A DNA stretch of 64,000 nucleotides from the NCBI RefSeq assembly GCF_900537085.1, contig NZ_UNRE01000009.1, positions 129,001-193,000 on the forward strand, given 5' to 3'. The DNA comes from Agarivorans sp. Alg241-V36. Lineage in GTDB: Bacteria > Pseudomonadota > Gammaproteobacteria > Enterobacterales > Celerinatantimonadaceae. Under the pieces are notes generated by a model that was not told where the DNA came from, made no database searches, and worked only from the letters and a program-made list of their open reading frames with translations. Below are positions 17,285 to 26,237 of the stretch, in pieces. Position numbers and translations under genes: made by a program. Position 1 is the stretch's first letter; each line of letters starts with the position of its first letter.

Positions 17285-17365
17285 CTAGCGGCTACGTTCA
17301 GCTACAGTTTGTTCGTTGTTTACGTTTTTAGCGCGAAGTGCGTAATATAAACCGAATAATTCCAT
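17285..17365 (-). CDS. micro-ORF 1 of tandem paralogous small-protein array
   Basis: The first ORF in the direction of transcription: 26 residues, MELFGLYYALRAKN then VNNEQ, TVAERSR. It shares the L-F-G-L, A-L, E-Q and E-R-S-R elements of micro-ORF 2. The ribosome site aggtgg stands about seven bases before the ATG, the best of the three. Repetition of the start, stop and spacing across three diverged copies argues for real translated genes under selection. Confidence 0.65.
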   Translation of the reverse strand: MELFGLYYALRAKNVNNEQTVAERSR

Positions 17366-17885
17366 AATTTTTCCACCTATTTGTTTAAGTTAATCTTGAA
17401 AGAAAATAACCGCTGCCAAAGGCTTTTTGTTACTAACTTTCTCTTACGGTTTTAATTTTATGCGACACAACGCACACTTAGTATTATGAAATTTGATTTT
17501 AATATTACTAAATTTAACTTTTGGTAATTTAATTACCAAAATGGCACTTTGAAAACATTTTCATTACAGTTTTCTTTTTGGCCGACAAAAAATAATTGCT
17601 GTTACAGCCCACAAAAAAGCATTTAAGACCTTACCTCGTTCACTTATAGCTGCAATTATTTGCACTATGTAGGGTCAGTTGATCTTTCGAGCTGATTTTT
17701 GCAGCCGTTTGTGGCTTATTTATACAAGGCTGAAGTTTTGATCTGTAGCTAGCCTGCATGAGAAAGCGATAACGCAGTGAAATGAGCCACCAACGCCGCC
17801 CAAAGGGTTCGTCTAAAATCGTTTTAGCCGCGATAGCTCAACAAACCCTAGAAAAAAGATCTTCTTCTATAAATAAGGAGCAACA
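17366..17885. other. 520-bp intergenic stretch upstream of micro-ORF array and quinone reductase gene
   Basis: This AT-rich divergent stretch should hold the promoters of the micro-ORF array (minus) and the quinone reductase gene (plus). I see one strong 23-base palindrome (17519-17541) but no long ORF and no structured RNA I recognise. A 58-codon open frame from about 17783 runs out of frame into the reductase gene and looks spurious. Near 17874 a taaggag ribosome site serves the reductase. Confidence 0.5.
17519..17541. promoter_or_regulatory. 23-base perfect palindrome, candidate operator
   Basis: TTTTGGTAATT and AATTACCAAAA flank a single central T, perfectly symmetric over 23 bases. It lies about 155 bases upstream of the micro-ORF array on the minus strand and 345 bases upstream of the quinone reductase. 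The form suits a dimeric repressor; I cannot name the regulator. Confidence 0.55.
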
Positions 17886-18839
17886 ATGCAAGCCATCCAA
17901 GCCCAACATCATGGCGATACACTTAGCCTTGAGCAGACTGACGACTTAAAAGCGAATCAAGATCAAATCCTGATAAAGGTTGAGGCGGCTGGCGTAAATC
18001 CGGTTGATACCTATATAGTGGCGGGAACCAATAACTACACAGCCACCTTTCCCCATACTCCAGGCAAAGATGCTGCCGGCACTATTGTGCAATTGGGCGC
18101 AAAGGTAAGTGGTTTTAAACTTGGCCAGCGCGTCTATTGTGCAGGCTCCTTAAGTGGCGCCAGTGCCGAGTTATGTTTAGCCAGCCCACAGCAAGTTCAT
18201 CCCCTTCCCGACTGTTTAAGCTATGAACAAGGCGCTTGCTTAGGTACGCCCTATGCCACTGCTTGGCGCGCCTTGTTTATTCGTGCTCATTGCCAATCGG
18301 CAGAAACTGTATTAATACATGGCGCAAGTGGCGGCGTAGGTTTAGCCGCTATTCAACTGGCTAAGGCCGCAGGCTGCAGAGTATTCGCCACCGCAGGCAG
18401 CGAGGCTGGCTTGGCCTTATTGAAGCAACAAGGTGCCGATGTGGTTGCCAATCACCACCAAGCCGAGCATTACCAAACGCTGCAACAGGCCGGCAAGGTA
18501 GACGTGATTCTTGAAATGCTAGCCAATCAGAACTTGGGGGATGACTTACCCTTACTGAATAAAGGTGGGCGAGTAGTGGTAATAGGCAGTCGTGGCAGTG
18601 TTGAAATTAACCCTCGCGACTTAATGGCTCGAGATGCCTGCGTAATGGGCATGGCTTTAGCTAATGCTGATAGCCAACAACTAACTCAAATACATGCTGC
18701 TATTTACGCTGGCGCAACAGCAGGCTTTATTCGCCCAGTCATCAGCCAGAGCTTTAACTTAGCCGACACCACTTTAGCCCATGAGGCGGTAATGCAAGCC
18801 GGTGCCACCGGCAATATCGTGGTTAAAGTAACCGACTAA
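17886..18839 (+). CDS. quinone oxidoreductase-like MDR-family NADPH reductase
   Basis: A 317-residue member of the medium-chain dehydrogenase/reductase family, quinone-reductase branch (no catalytic or structural zinc Cys cluster). The N-terminal GroES-like part includes VEAAGVNPVDTYI and TPGKDAAGTIVQLG; the cofactor domain has the loop VLIHGASGGVGLAAIQLAKA, with a following AT-AGS pattern that suits NADPH. The start has an aaggag ribosome site. Likely reduces quinones or unsaturated carbonyls; physiological substrate unknown. Confidence 0.85.
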   Translation: MQAIQAQHHGDTLSLEQTDDLKANQDQILIKVEAAGVNPVDTYIVAGTNNYTATFPHTPGKDAAGTIVQLGAKVSGFKLGQRVYCAGSLSGASAELCLASPQQVHPLPDCLSYEQGACLGTPYATAWRALFIRAHCQSAETVLIHGASGGVGLAAIQLAKAAGCRVFATAGSEAGLALLKQQGADVVANHHQAEHYQTLQQAGKVDVILEMLANQNLGDDLPLLNKGGRVVVIGSRGSVEINPRDLMARDACVMGMALANADSQQLTQIHAAIYAGATAGFIRPVISQSFNLADTTLAHEAVMQAGATGNIVVKVTD

Positions 18840-18866
18840 ACAATGCAAAGGCATTTAGCCAAGAAT

Positions 18867-18892
18867 AAAAAAGCGGCTTATGCCGCTTTTTT
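18867..18892. terminator. bidirectional terminator between quinone reductase and dctP
   Basis: AAAAAGCGGC, loop TTAT, GCCGCTTTTTT: both strands end in a T run, so it can serve both convergent genes. Confidence 0.9.
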
Positions 18893-18904
18893 ATTAACCT
18901 AGAC

Positions 18905-19972
18905 TTACAAATCTTTGGTGCTTTCTAGGTAACCTAAATCAGAAATCAGCGTATAGGCACGCGCTTTTTCAGTGAAGCTTTGTTGCGACTCAATAATCTC
19001 TTTCGCTAGTGGATCACGAGCAGCGTGTTCCGCTAACAACTCATCATTGGCTTTTTTCAATGCCACTAATACTTCTTTAGGAAAAGTACGCACTTTAATA
19101 TCTGGATACTCTTGCAACATAGTTGCCCAGTTGTTGGTGCTCATTGCAGTAGCTTCCACGTAAATATCAAAGGCCGTTGCGCGCATAGCGGTTTCGAGTA
19201 TCGCCTGTAAATCAGCGGGCAAAGATTCAAACTTCTTTTTGTTCACAAGAAACATGTTCTCTGATCCTGGCTCATGCCAACCAGTGTAGTAATAAGGCGC
19301 GATTTTGTGAAAGCCCATACGTAAATCCAGTGATGGCCCCACCCACTCCAAGGCATCAATGGTATTGCGCTCAAGTGCGGTATATAGCTCAGCCGGTGGA
19401 ATGTTTACTGGCGTAGCGCCCAACTTGGCTAATACTTCTCCGGCAAAACCAGGGATCCGCATTTTAAGATTTTGTAGGTCATCAACGCTGTTTATTTCGT
19501 TACGAAACCAGCCACCCATTTGCACACCAGTATTACCGCCTGGAAAAGTAAGCAGATTGTGCGGCTGATAAACCTTGGCCATTAGCTCTTTACCACCACC
19601 ATAGCTATACCATGCGTGTTGCTCCATGGCTGTCATGCCAAAAGGCATAGTAGTAAAGAACATGGTGTTAGGTACCTTGCCTTTATAGTAGTAAGAAGCA
19701 GAGTGGCCCATGTCATATTGGCCGCTTTTTACTAGATCAAATATGCCTAAAGGCGCTTTATGTTTATTGGCAGAATCTACTCGAATTTGTAAGCGGCCAT
19801 CTGACATCTGTTCGGCCATCTTGGCAAAACGCTGTACTCCGGTATCTAGCAAGGGGAATTTGGTTGGCCAAGACTCTGCCAGTTTAAGCTTATAAACCTT
19901 GCCCTCGGCAACGGCATTAATTGAAAAGCAGCTCGCCAACAATGCAGCGAAGCAGAGCAATCCTTTTCTCAT
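18905..19972 (-). CDS. orphan TRAP-transporter substrate-binding protein (DctP family)
   Basis: A 355-residue periplasmic protein with a signal peptide ending near NAVAEG. The DctP features are clear: KLAESWPTKFPLLDTGVQRF at the start, a middle FRNEINSVDDLQNLKMRIPG with the conserved Arg that binds carboxylates, and LGATPVNIPPAELYTALERN followed by TIDALEW. It resembles the TakP-like 2-oxo acid branch. No dctQ or dctM membrane genes lie next to it, so its permease partner must be elsewhere or it has another role. Ligand not determinable here. Confidence 0.87.
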   Translation of the reverse strand: MRKGLLCFAALLASCFSINAVAEGKVYKLKLAESWPTKFPLLDTGVQRFAKMAEQMSDGRLQIRVDSANKHKAPLGIFDLVKSGQYDMGHSASYYYKGKVPNTMFFTTMPFGMTAMEQHAWYSYGGGKELMAKVYQPHNLLTFPGGNTGVQMGGWFRNEINSVDDLQNLKMRIPGFAGEVLAKLGATPVNIPPAELYTALERNTIDALEWVGPSLDLRMGFHKIAPYYYTGWHEPGSENMFLVNKKKFESLPADLQAILETAMRATAFDIYVEATAMSTNNWATMLQEYPDIKVRTFPKEVLVALKKANDELLAEHAARDPLAKEIIESQQSFTEKARAYTLISDLGYLESTKDL

Positions 19973-20115
19973 GATAGGTCCTTATGTGTAGGTAGTTGTC
20001 CATTAATTTTTATTATGTTGTGTCGCTGAAACCTATATTGATTTTTGGTTTCATTAACAGAATGATAACAGAGCCTTAGCCCGTCTCATAACTGCAATTA
20101 GTGGGTAAATAGAGA

Positions 20116-20145
20116 CTAAAAAGCCTTTCTAAAAAGAAAGGCTTT
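20116..20145 (-). terminator. intrinsic terminator after aqpZ
   Basis: AAAGCCTTTCT and AGAAAGGCTTT (11 bp, loop of 4) are followed on the minus strand by a T run. Confidence 0.85.
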
Positions 20146-20172
20146 AAGCGAGGCTTGATTGAAGCTGAAAAG

Positions 20173-20871
20173 TTAGTTTTTAGCCGATACCTGCTTATAC
20201 ATAAGGGCTGCACATACTGCGCCTATTAGCGGTGCCACCCAAAATAGCCAAAGCTGGCCTAAGGCAATGCCGCCCTCTATAAGAGCCGGTGCTGTACTTC
20301 GTGCGGGGTTAACCGAGGTATTAGTCACTGGAATAGAGATAAGGTGAATAAGGGTTAAACCTAAGCCAATAGCAATGGGGGCGAAACCCGCTGGGGCTCG
20401 TTCATCGGTTGCGCCCAAAATAATGAAGATGAACATAAAGGTCATCACTATTTCACAAACCAAAGCAGCGATTAGTGTATAGCCACCGGGTGAGTGCATG
20501 TCGTAGCCATTGCTGGCTAAACCGTGACTGGCTAAATCATAATCACCATTGCCACTGGCGATTAAGTACAAAATAATCGCTCCCACAAATCCGCCAAGCA
20601 ATTGGGCACATATATAAGGGAAAACATCCACTTTAGAAAAGCGCCCTGCAACGGTTAAACCAATAGTCACCGCGGGGTTTAAATGGCAACCAGAAATATG
20701 GCCAATGGAATAAGCCATAGTGAGTACTGTTAAGCCAAAGGCGATAGACACGCCCACTAAGCCAATTCCCACCTCTGGAAACGCTGCGGCTAAAACCGCA
20801 CTACCACACCCACCTAATACCAACCAAAACGTACCGATCCCTTCGGCAATTAAACGATTAAACAACGGCAT
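20173..20871 (-). CDS. aqpZ: aquaporin Z
   Basis: AqpZ is a tetrameric inner-membrane water channel. The 232-residue product has six spans and both pore NPA motifs: [10 protein letters not shown] in the first half and [12 protein letters not shown] in the second, with the selectivity-filter Arg following the second NPA. The N-terminus [20 protein letters not shown] is typical. A longer open frame reaches 20904, but the ATG at 20871 is preferred because aaggag stands eight bases upstream. Confidence 0.95.
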   Translation of the reverse strand: MPLFNRLIAEGIGTFWLVLGGCGSAVLAAAFPEVGIGLVGVSIAFGLTVLTMAYSIGHISGCHLNPAVTIGLTVAGRFSKVDVFPYICAQLLGGFVGAIILYLIASGNGDYDLASHGLASNGYDMHSPGGYTLIAALVCEIVMTFMFIFIILGATDERAPAGFAPIAIGLGLTLIHLISIPVTNTSVNPARSTAPALIEGGIALGQLWLFWVAPLIGAVCAALMYKQVSAKN

Positions 20872-21150
20872 GTTTGCTCTCCTTTTCAAACATTTAGTTA
20901 ACAATACAAGTTGTCTTGCAGCAGCCTAACTATAGGTCACAAATAGCTTCATCACTGAGTTTTACTACAGATAGGTGAACTAGCATGTTGAACAAAGCTT
21001 ACAGTTAAGGAGAGCAGTTTAATCAATTCACCTAAAATATCGTATAAATCAGTTTTTACATTCAATAAGTACAATGTAATCAGATAATAACTTAGATAAA
21101 TGGTATGATCGCGGCGTTTTAGTCTGATTAGAGCTTATTGTAGGAGAATT

Positions 21151-21690
21151 ATGTTTAAGCGTTCTTTGTTAGTGGCGAGTCTATTCGCTGTAAGTAGTAC
21201 CGCAGCCTTGGCGAGTTCAATTAAGTTTGACCTTAATAACGACGTTTTTGAAACCGGCTTTGCAACAGAAATTGCACCTGGCGCCGAGATGTCAGCCAAC
21301 TACATGTACTCTCGTCCAGAGGGTGATTTAGCAGACTTCGGTATTAAAGCGACCCACCAGCAAGACATTCATAAGTTTGCCATTGGCGCTAAATTTACCA
21401 AACTTTGGGCAAACCATCGCGCAAATCCTCATGCTTTCGCTATTGGTGGTGATTACACTATTGCCATTGCTCAAAACCTTAAAGTATCTGGCAGTGCTTA
21501 TTATGCGCCTTCGGTACTAACCAGCAGCGAGCTCAATCGTTACTACGATTTAGATGCAAAAATTGCCTACTCCATCATGCCTCAAGCAGATGTTTACCTA
21601 GGCTACCGCGCGATTCAGTTCCGTTACACCAACGAACCCGATTTAGATTTTACTAAAGGCCTTTATATTGGTGCTGCCTTTAACTTCTAA
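21151..21690 (+). CDS. YfaZ-family outer-membrane protein
   Basis: A 179-residue precursor with a signal peptide (MFKRSLLVASLFAVSSTAALA) and a beta-barrel-like remainder with alternating hydrophobic residues and a C-terminal Phe (AAFNF), the outer-membrane assembly signal. The segments SANYMYSRPEGDLADFGIKA and YLGYRAIQFRYT fit the YfaZ family, small barrels of unknown function. It is monocistronic and has a taggag ribosome site. Confidence 0.78.
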   Translation: MFKRSLLVASLFAVSSTAALASSIKFDLNNDVFETGFATEIAPGAEMSANYMYSRPEGDLADFGIKATHQQDIHKFAIGAKFTKLWANHRANPHAFAIGGDYTIAIAQNLKVSGSAYYAPSVLTSSELNRYYDLDAKIAYSIMPQADVYLGYRAIQFRYTNEPDLDFTKGLYIGAAFNF

Positions 21691-21694
21691 AAAG

Positions 21695-21722
21695 AAAAGC
21701 CCTGCTAAGCAGGGCTTTTTAT
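21695..21722. terminator. terminator between yfaZ-like gene and sugar-binding protein gene
   Basis: AAAAGCCCTGC, loop TAA, GCAGGGCTTTT: perfect 11-bp stem with T runs on both strands. Confidence 0.92.
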
Positions 21723-21755
21723 TATGGATATGTCGTTAAGGAAGTTGTTGCGAGT

Positions 21756-22985
21756 TTATTTAAAAGTACGCTGACGCGTTTTCTCTAAGCCTTTCAAAAT
21801 CTTGTCTAGGCGATCTGGGTGCACCATAAACTCTTGGAAACCCTTCATGCCTGCTTTAGCCATTGCTGGATCAGTATCGCGGTCATAGAACTGCGCGGTA
21901 CCAGCAGCTGAACCTAACATTGCCACACCTTTATTTAAGAACTCATTGTCTTCTGCTTTCGCTTTCTTGTTAGGTGGAATTTGTAACAAGGCTTTGTTGA
22001 TTCGAGTTTGATTCTCAGGACGAGCCATAAACGCTAGGTATTTTCTAGCATCTTCTTTGTTTTTAGCTTTGGCTGGAATATGCAAGGTATCCATTGGCGC
22101 ATCTTCTGCTACACCCACAGTTGGATCGATAATTGGGAACTGGAAGAAGCCCATTTTGTCCTTAACTTCATCTGGGAAGTTAGGAGTAATGAAGTTACCA
22201 ATTAGGTACATAGCTGCGTCGCCGTTGTACAAAAATGGTTGTGCTTCTTGCCATGAGTATGACGCGTGGTTCTCTAGGAAGTAACCCGGCTCGATCATCT
22301 CTTTCCATTTTTCCATGGTTTTAACTACGCGCGGGTCGGTGTAAGGCACCTTGCCGTCCATTAACTCCATGTGAAAATCTAAGCCATTCACACGCAAGTT
22401 CATGTAGTCGAACCAACCTGCTGCAGTCCATAGGTACTTAGTACCAATAGCAATAGGCGCTACTCCATTTTCTTTTAGGATTTTAGAAGCCTCAACCAAC
22501 TCTTCCCATAGGTAGGGTTCTTCGATGCCATACTTTTCGAAAATGTCTTTGCGGTAGTAAATGCCCCATTGGTAATAGGTGTAAGGAACACCCCATTGCT
22601 TACCGTCAATGGTCATTGCTGGCGCTGCCGTTGCAAAGTCAGCCGCCATATCGTTTTGTTGCCAAAGATCGCTAACATCTTCAAACAAACCTTTGTCAAC
22701 AAAGGCCTTCATGCGGTTACCTGCATACCAATGCACTACATCAGGCGGCGACGTTACTAGCCAGTTACGAATGGTGGTTTTGTAGGCTTCGTGATCGTAC
22801 AAGTTGTACTTCACTTTAATGTCTGGGTACTCTTTTTCAAATTCAGCAATGATTTCTGCAAATGCGGCTTTAGGTGCAGGGTCAGAAGCGTCAGAGTTAA
22901 TAATCAGTTCGCCAGCGTTAACGTAGCCACTAATTAAAGTAGCTAGCGCTAAGGCTTGACCACATTGTTTAAGTTTACTCATCAT
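21756..22985 (-). CDS. sugar ABC transporter substrate-binding protein
   Basis: A 409-residue periplasmic binding protein of the carbohydrate family (SBP_bac_1). Signal peptide MMSKLKQCGQALALATLISG to about residue 24, then the first lobe and hinge elements typical of sugar binders (VVHWYAGNRMKAFVDKGLF, GVPYTYYQWGIYYRKDIFEK, GDAAMYLIGNFI). It probably captures an oligo- or disaccharide, but sequence alone does not tell which. The two permease genes lie upstream on the same strand and the ATPase is divergent, so the four form one importer. Confidence 0.88.
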   Translation of the reverse strand: MMSKLKQCGQALALATLISGYVNAGELIINSDASDPAPKAAFAEIIAEFEKEYPDIKVKYNLYDHEAYKTTIRNWLVTSPPDVVHWYAGNRMKAFVDKGLFEDVSDLWQQNDMAADFATAAPAMTIDGKQWGVPYTYYQWGIYYRKDIFEKYGIEEPYLWEELVEASKILKENGVAPIAIGTKYLWTAAGWFDYMNLRVNGLDFHMELMDGKVPYTDPRVVKTMEKWKEMIEPGYFLENHASYSWQEAQPFLYNGDAAMYLIGNFITPNFPDEVKDKMGFFQFPIIDPTVGVAEDAPMDTLHIPAKAKNKEDARKYLAFMARPENQTRINKALLQIPPNKKAKAEDNEFLNKGVAMLGSAAGTAQFYDRDTDPAMAKAGMKGFQEFMVHPDRLDKILKGLEKTRQRTFK

Positions 22986-23055
22986 TTACATTCCTTAGTT
23001 TTTGTTGTCCTTGAGCAGGATTTATCGCTTCCCTCATTATTGCTTGAGGGTGTGT

Positions 23056-23907
23056 TTAGCCTTTAGTTGCCCCGAGGGTCAACCCAGCAATAAAATGACG
23101 TTGCATGGTAAAAAATAGTATGACCGGAGGTAAGGCCGCTACTACTGCACCGGCTGATATCAACTGCCACGATGCCAACCACTGTCCTTGCAACGCACTG
23201 AGCCCGGCAGTAACTGGTCGCACTTCATCGCTTTGTACCAGTACTAAGGCCCAGAAAAAATCGTTCCAAATAAAAGTAAATACCAACACCGCTAATGCCG
23301 CTGTAGCTGGTTTTACTAATGGCAACACAATGTGCCAAAAGATCTTAAATTCGCTTACTCCCTCTACCCTTGCAGACTCAATAAGTTCGGTAGGTAGGCC
23401 AACAATAAAGTTACGCATAAACAGGGTACAAAAGCCGGTTTGAAAGGCTACATGAAATAGAATCAGCGCCCAATGGGTGTCGTATAAACCAAACTGAATG
23501 GTTAAGTCTCGCACCGGAATCATCAAGATTTGAAAAGGCACAAAGTTACCCGCAATGAAGGTAGCAAAAATCCAGATGTTGGCTTTAAAGTTGTACTTAG
23601 CTAGCGCAAAACCAGCCATGGTAGATAGGGCCACACAACCTGCCACTGCAGGCAAGGTAATTAACAAGCTGTTCAACAAGTACTGGAACATCGGCGTAGA
23701 TGTAAATACCTGAGTGTAGTTTTCGATTAGCATCCACTCGCTGGGCCAGCCCCAGTAATTACCTTGGTTGATATCATTGAGTGAACGCACCGACGTGGCC
23801 ATTACTGCCAACAGTGGCAATAGCCACAATACGATCGAAATAGGCAGTGCTACACGGTAGCTAATGTTCGTGAAGGCGGACGCCTTTTCTATAGGACGTG
23901 GGTACAT
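23056..23907 (-). CDS. sugar ABC transporter permease, MalG type
   Basis: A 283-residue inner-membrane permease with six spans and the EAA loop (LIESARVEGVSEFKIFWHIV) that docks with the ATPase. The N-terminal region includes LPISIVLWLLPLLAVMATSV and a PSEW-like segment typical of MalG-type subunits. It pairs with the MalF-type gene whose stop overlaps its start by one base, so the two are translationally coupled. Confidence 0.9.
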   Translation of the reverse strand: MYPRPIEKASAFTNISYRVALPISIVLWLLPLLAVMATSVRSLNDINQGNYWGWPSEWMLIENYTQVFTSTPMFQYLLNSLLITLPAVAGCVALSTMAGFALAKYNFKANIWIFATFIAGNFVPFQILMIPVRDLTIQFGLYDTHWALILFHVAFQTGFCTLFMRNFIVGLPTELIESARVEGVSEFKIFWHIVLPLVKPATAALAVLVFTFIWNDFFWALVLVQSDEVRPVTAGLSALQGQWLASWQLISAGAVVAALPPVILFFTMQRHFIAGLTLGATKG

Positions 23908-24839
23908 TATTTCTCACTCCTTATCATCCGCCACAAGAAGTAAGCGATATAGATATCCATAATTAAAAATAGCACTACAGCTACCGCGGCTCCGTAGCCC
24001 ATGCGATAGTTGAAAATTGATTCTTCATACATCATGTAGGCAAGTACCGTTGAGCTGCCCCACGGGCCGCCCGCTGTCATGGTGGCGACTAAATCGAAAG
24101 AACGCAGCGCTCCAATTACTGTTACAACAATGGCAATAAAAGTGGCAGGCCTTAGTTGTGGCAACACGATGTACCACAGCATCTTCCAGCCTTTGGCATT
24201 GTCTAAACGTGCGGCTTCTAACTGCTCATGATTAAGATTATTAAGGCCTGTGAGATACAAGATCATGCAGTAAGCGATTTGCGGCCAAAGCCCCGCGGCG
24301 ATAATGCCGTAGGTGACTAAGTCTTCATCGGCCAATATAGAAACCGGATCTCCACCAAAGAAAGTAATCACACTGTTCAAAACGCCAAAACTAGGGTCGT
24401 AGAACCAAGAGAACACCAAGCCCACTACAACTTGTGAAATAACAAAAGGAAAAAAGAACAAGGCTTTAACTAAGCGGATCCCGTAAACCTGCTGGTTAAG
24501 GAATAAGGCAATGGCTAAACCCATAGGCGGCGCCAACATAAACAACACCATCCACATAATGTTGTTGGTTAAGGCAGTCCAAAACTGATCGCTATCGAAC
24601 AATTCAACATAGTTACCAAAACCGATAAAGGTCTTTTCACCTAGGCCATCCCATTCAAAAAAGCTTAGCCAGATACTTTGCAGCACAGGAAATAGCACAT
24701 AAATGGAAAAAATGATTAATGCCGGACCTAAAAACATCCAAGGTGCGACATCACTAGCGCGTAATCGTTTACCCGCAGTTAACTCAGAAGCCGAATTAAC
24801 GGCATTTTCTGGAGATTTATTTGAAGAACTCGACGCCAT
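23907..24839 (-). CDS. sugar ABC transporter permease, MalF type
   Basis: A 310-residue permease with six predicted spans (PWMFLGPALIIFSIYVLFPV at the start) and the EAA loop HEQLEAARLDNAKGWKMLWY. It is the first gene of the minus-strand importer operon and overlaps the next permease gene by one base. The first 25 residues are polar and Ser-rich. Confidence 0.9.
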   Translation of the reverse strand: MASSSSNKSPENAVNSASELTAGKRLRASDVAPWMFLGPALIIFSIYVLFPVLQSIWLSFFEWDGLGEKTFIGFGNYVELFDSDQFWTALTNNIMWMVLFMLAPPMGLAIALFLNQQVYGIRLVKALFFFPFVISQVVVGLVFSWFYDPSFGVLNSVITFFGGDPVSILADEDLVTYGIIAAGLWPQIAYCMILYLTGLNNLNHEQLEAARLDNAKGWKMLWYIVLPQLRPATFIAIVVTVIGALRSFDLVATMTAGGPWGSSTVLAYMMYEESIFNYRMGYGAAVAVVLFLIMDIYIAYFLWRMIRSEK

Positions 24840-24957
24840 TCCATGTTCCTTTTTTGCCTGCAGGTATCAAACAATATAGCTATATATAGCGGTTTGCCCT
24901 TGATACACATCGCATTTCAGCAATTTTAACCACCCTCACGAGCGATCAATTAACTAT

Positions 24958-25003
24958 TGTTATAATCAAACTTAGATCAAAATTTGTGACAAGTAAACGT
25001 TTT
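24958..25003 (+). promoter_or_regulatory. candidate promoter and operator of the ABC ATPase gene
   Basis: An extended -10 (TG at 24958-24959, then TATAAT at 24961-24966) points at the ATPase gene. About 30 bases downstream lies AAACGTTT (24995-25002), centred on CG as in LacI-family operators, with TTGTGA and TCACAA flanking it. No LacI-type regulator gene is in the window, so this is suggestive only. Confidence 0.4.
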
Positions 25004-25098
25004 CACAAGGAGAATGTTAAGGTAAAGTAAGATTTATGATCAACATCATACTTGTTCCGTTGCTAAGATTTACCAACGACCAAAGATAGGGATAGAAA

Positions 25099-26202
25099 AT
25101 GGCAGATATAAAACTTACCGGCTTAGTGAAACGCTACGCCAAAATTGAAACAATTCACGGCGTTGACTTAGATATTAAACACGGAGAGTTTGTAGTATTT
25201 GTTGGGCCTTCGGGCTGCGGTAAGTCTACCCTACTACGCATGATCGCGGGTCTAGAAGATATTTCAGACGGCCAGTTAAGCATTGATAATCAAGTAGTTA
25301 ACAATGTTGACCCCGCTGAGCGCGGGGTGGCAATGGTATTCCAATCTTATGCTCTTTACCCGCACATGACCGTGGCCGAAAACATGGGTTTTGGCATGAA
25401 GATGAACGGCGTAGAGAAAGCCGAAATCGACAAACGCGTGAACCTTGCAGCAAAAACCCTGCAGATGGAAAACTTGTTACAAAGAACCCCTAAAGAGCTC
25501 TCTGGTGGACAACGTCAGCGAGTTGCAATTGGTCGTGCGATCGTTCGAGATCCTCGGGTATTTCTTTTTGACGAACCTCTTTCTAACCTTGATGCTGAAT
25601 TGCGGGTGGAAATGCGTTTACAAATTGCCAAGCTACATAAAGAACTGCAAACCACCATGGTATATGTGACCCATGATCAGGTGGAAGCCATGACCTTAGC
25701 CGATAAAATTGTTGTTCTACGCGCTGGTAACATTGAGCAAGTTGGCTCACCGCTTGAGCTTTACAACTACCCAGAGAACCTATTTGTCGCTGGCTTTATC
25801 GGCTCACCTAAAATGAACTTCATGCCTTGTAAAGTCCATGCCTTACAAGGCGATCAAGCCGATATTCAATTGGCCGATGGACAGCATATTAACATTACAG
25901 TTCGTGATAATAGTGTTGCTGTAGGAGAAGAGCTTAAACTCGGTATTCGCCCTGAGCATCTGCGCTTAGACGATACAGGTGAACTCAAACTTGGCTTTAA
26001 AAACGAAGTGAGCGAGCGCCTCGGTAATGCAACTTACCTATTTGGCCAACTCGGTGATATTGATGGAATTAAAGTACATGTGAATGGCGACCATCAAGTT
26101 GCTCGCTATACCGACATTACGCTGAGCTGTGAACTGTCTGAATGCTACCTGTTCAACCATGCCGATGAAGCAGTACGGGTTTATAATAAATCCGTACATT
26201 AA
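25099..26202 (+). CDS. sugar ABC transporter ATP-binding protein (MalK/UgpC type)
   Basis: A 367-residue ATPase. Walker A GPSGCGKST at 36-44, signature LSGGQRQRVAIGRAI, Walker B VFLFDEPLSNLD, switch His in VTHDQ, and a C-terminal regulatory OB/TOBE domain (about 240-360) as in MalK and UgpC. It energises the importer encoded by the divergent minus-strand genes; some members serve several importers. The divergent layout with a 259-base gap implies shared regulation. Confidence 0.92.
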   Translation: MADIKLTGLVKRYAKIETIHGVDLDIKHGEFVVFVGPSGCGKSTLLRMIAGLEDISDGQLSIDNQVVNNVDPAERGVAMVFQSYALYPHMTVAENMGFGMKMNGVEKAEIDKRVNLAAKTLQMENLLQRTPKELSGGQRQRVAIGRAIVRDPRVFLFDEPLSNLDAELRVEMRLQIAKLHKELQTTMVYVTHDQVEAMTLADKIVVLRAGNIEQVGSPLELYNYPENLFVAGFIGSPKMNFMPCKVHALQGDQADIQLADGQHINITVRDNSVAVGEELKLGIRPEHLRLDDTGELKLGFKNEVSERLGNATYLFGQLGDIDGIKVHVNGDHQVARYTDITLSCELSECYLFNHADEAVRVYNKSVH

Positions 26203-26237
26203 GGCTTACGACGCTACGTAAACATCCCTATCTAGAT

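Noticed and set aside
17783-17950. Open frame starting MSHQRRPKGSSK before the quinone reductase gene
   Set aside because: It runs out of frame into the reductase gene with no convincing ribosome site; the aaggag inside it serves the reductase.
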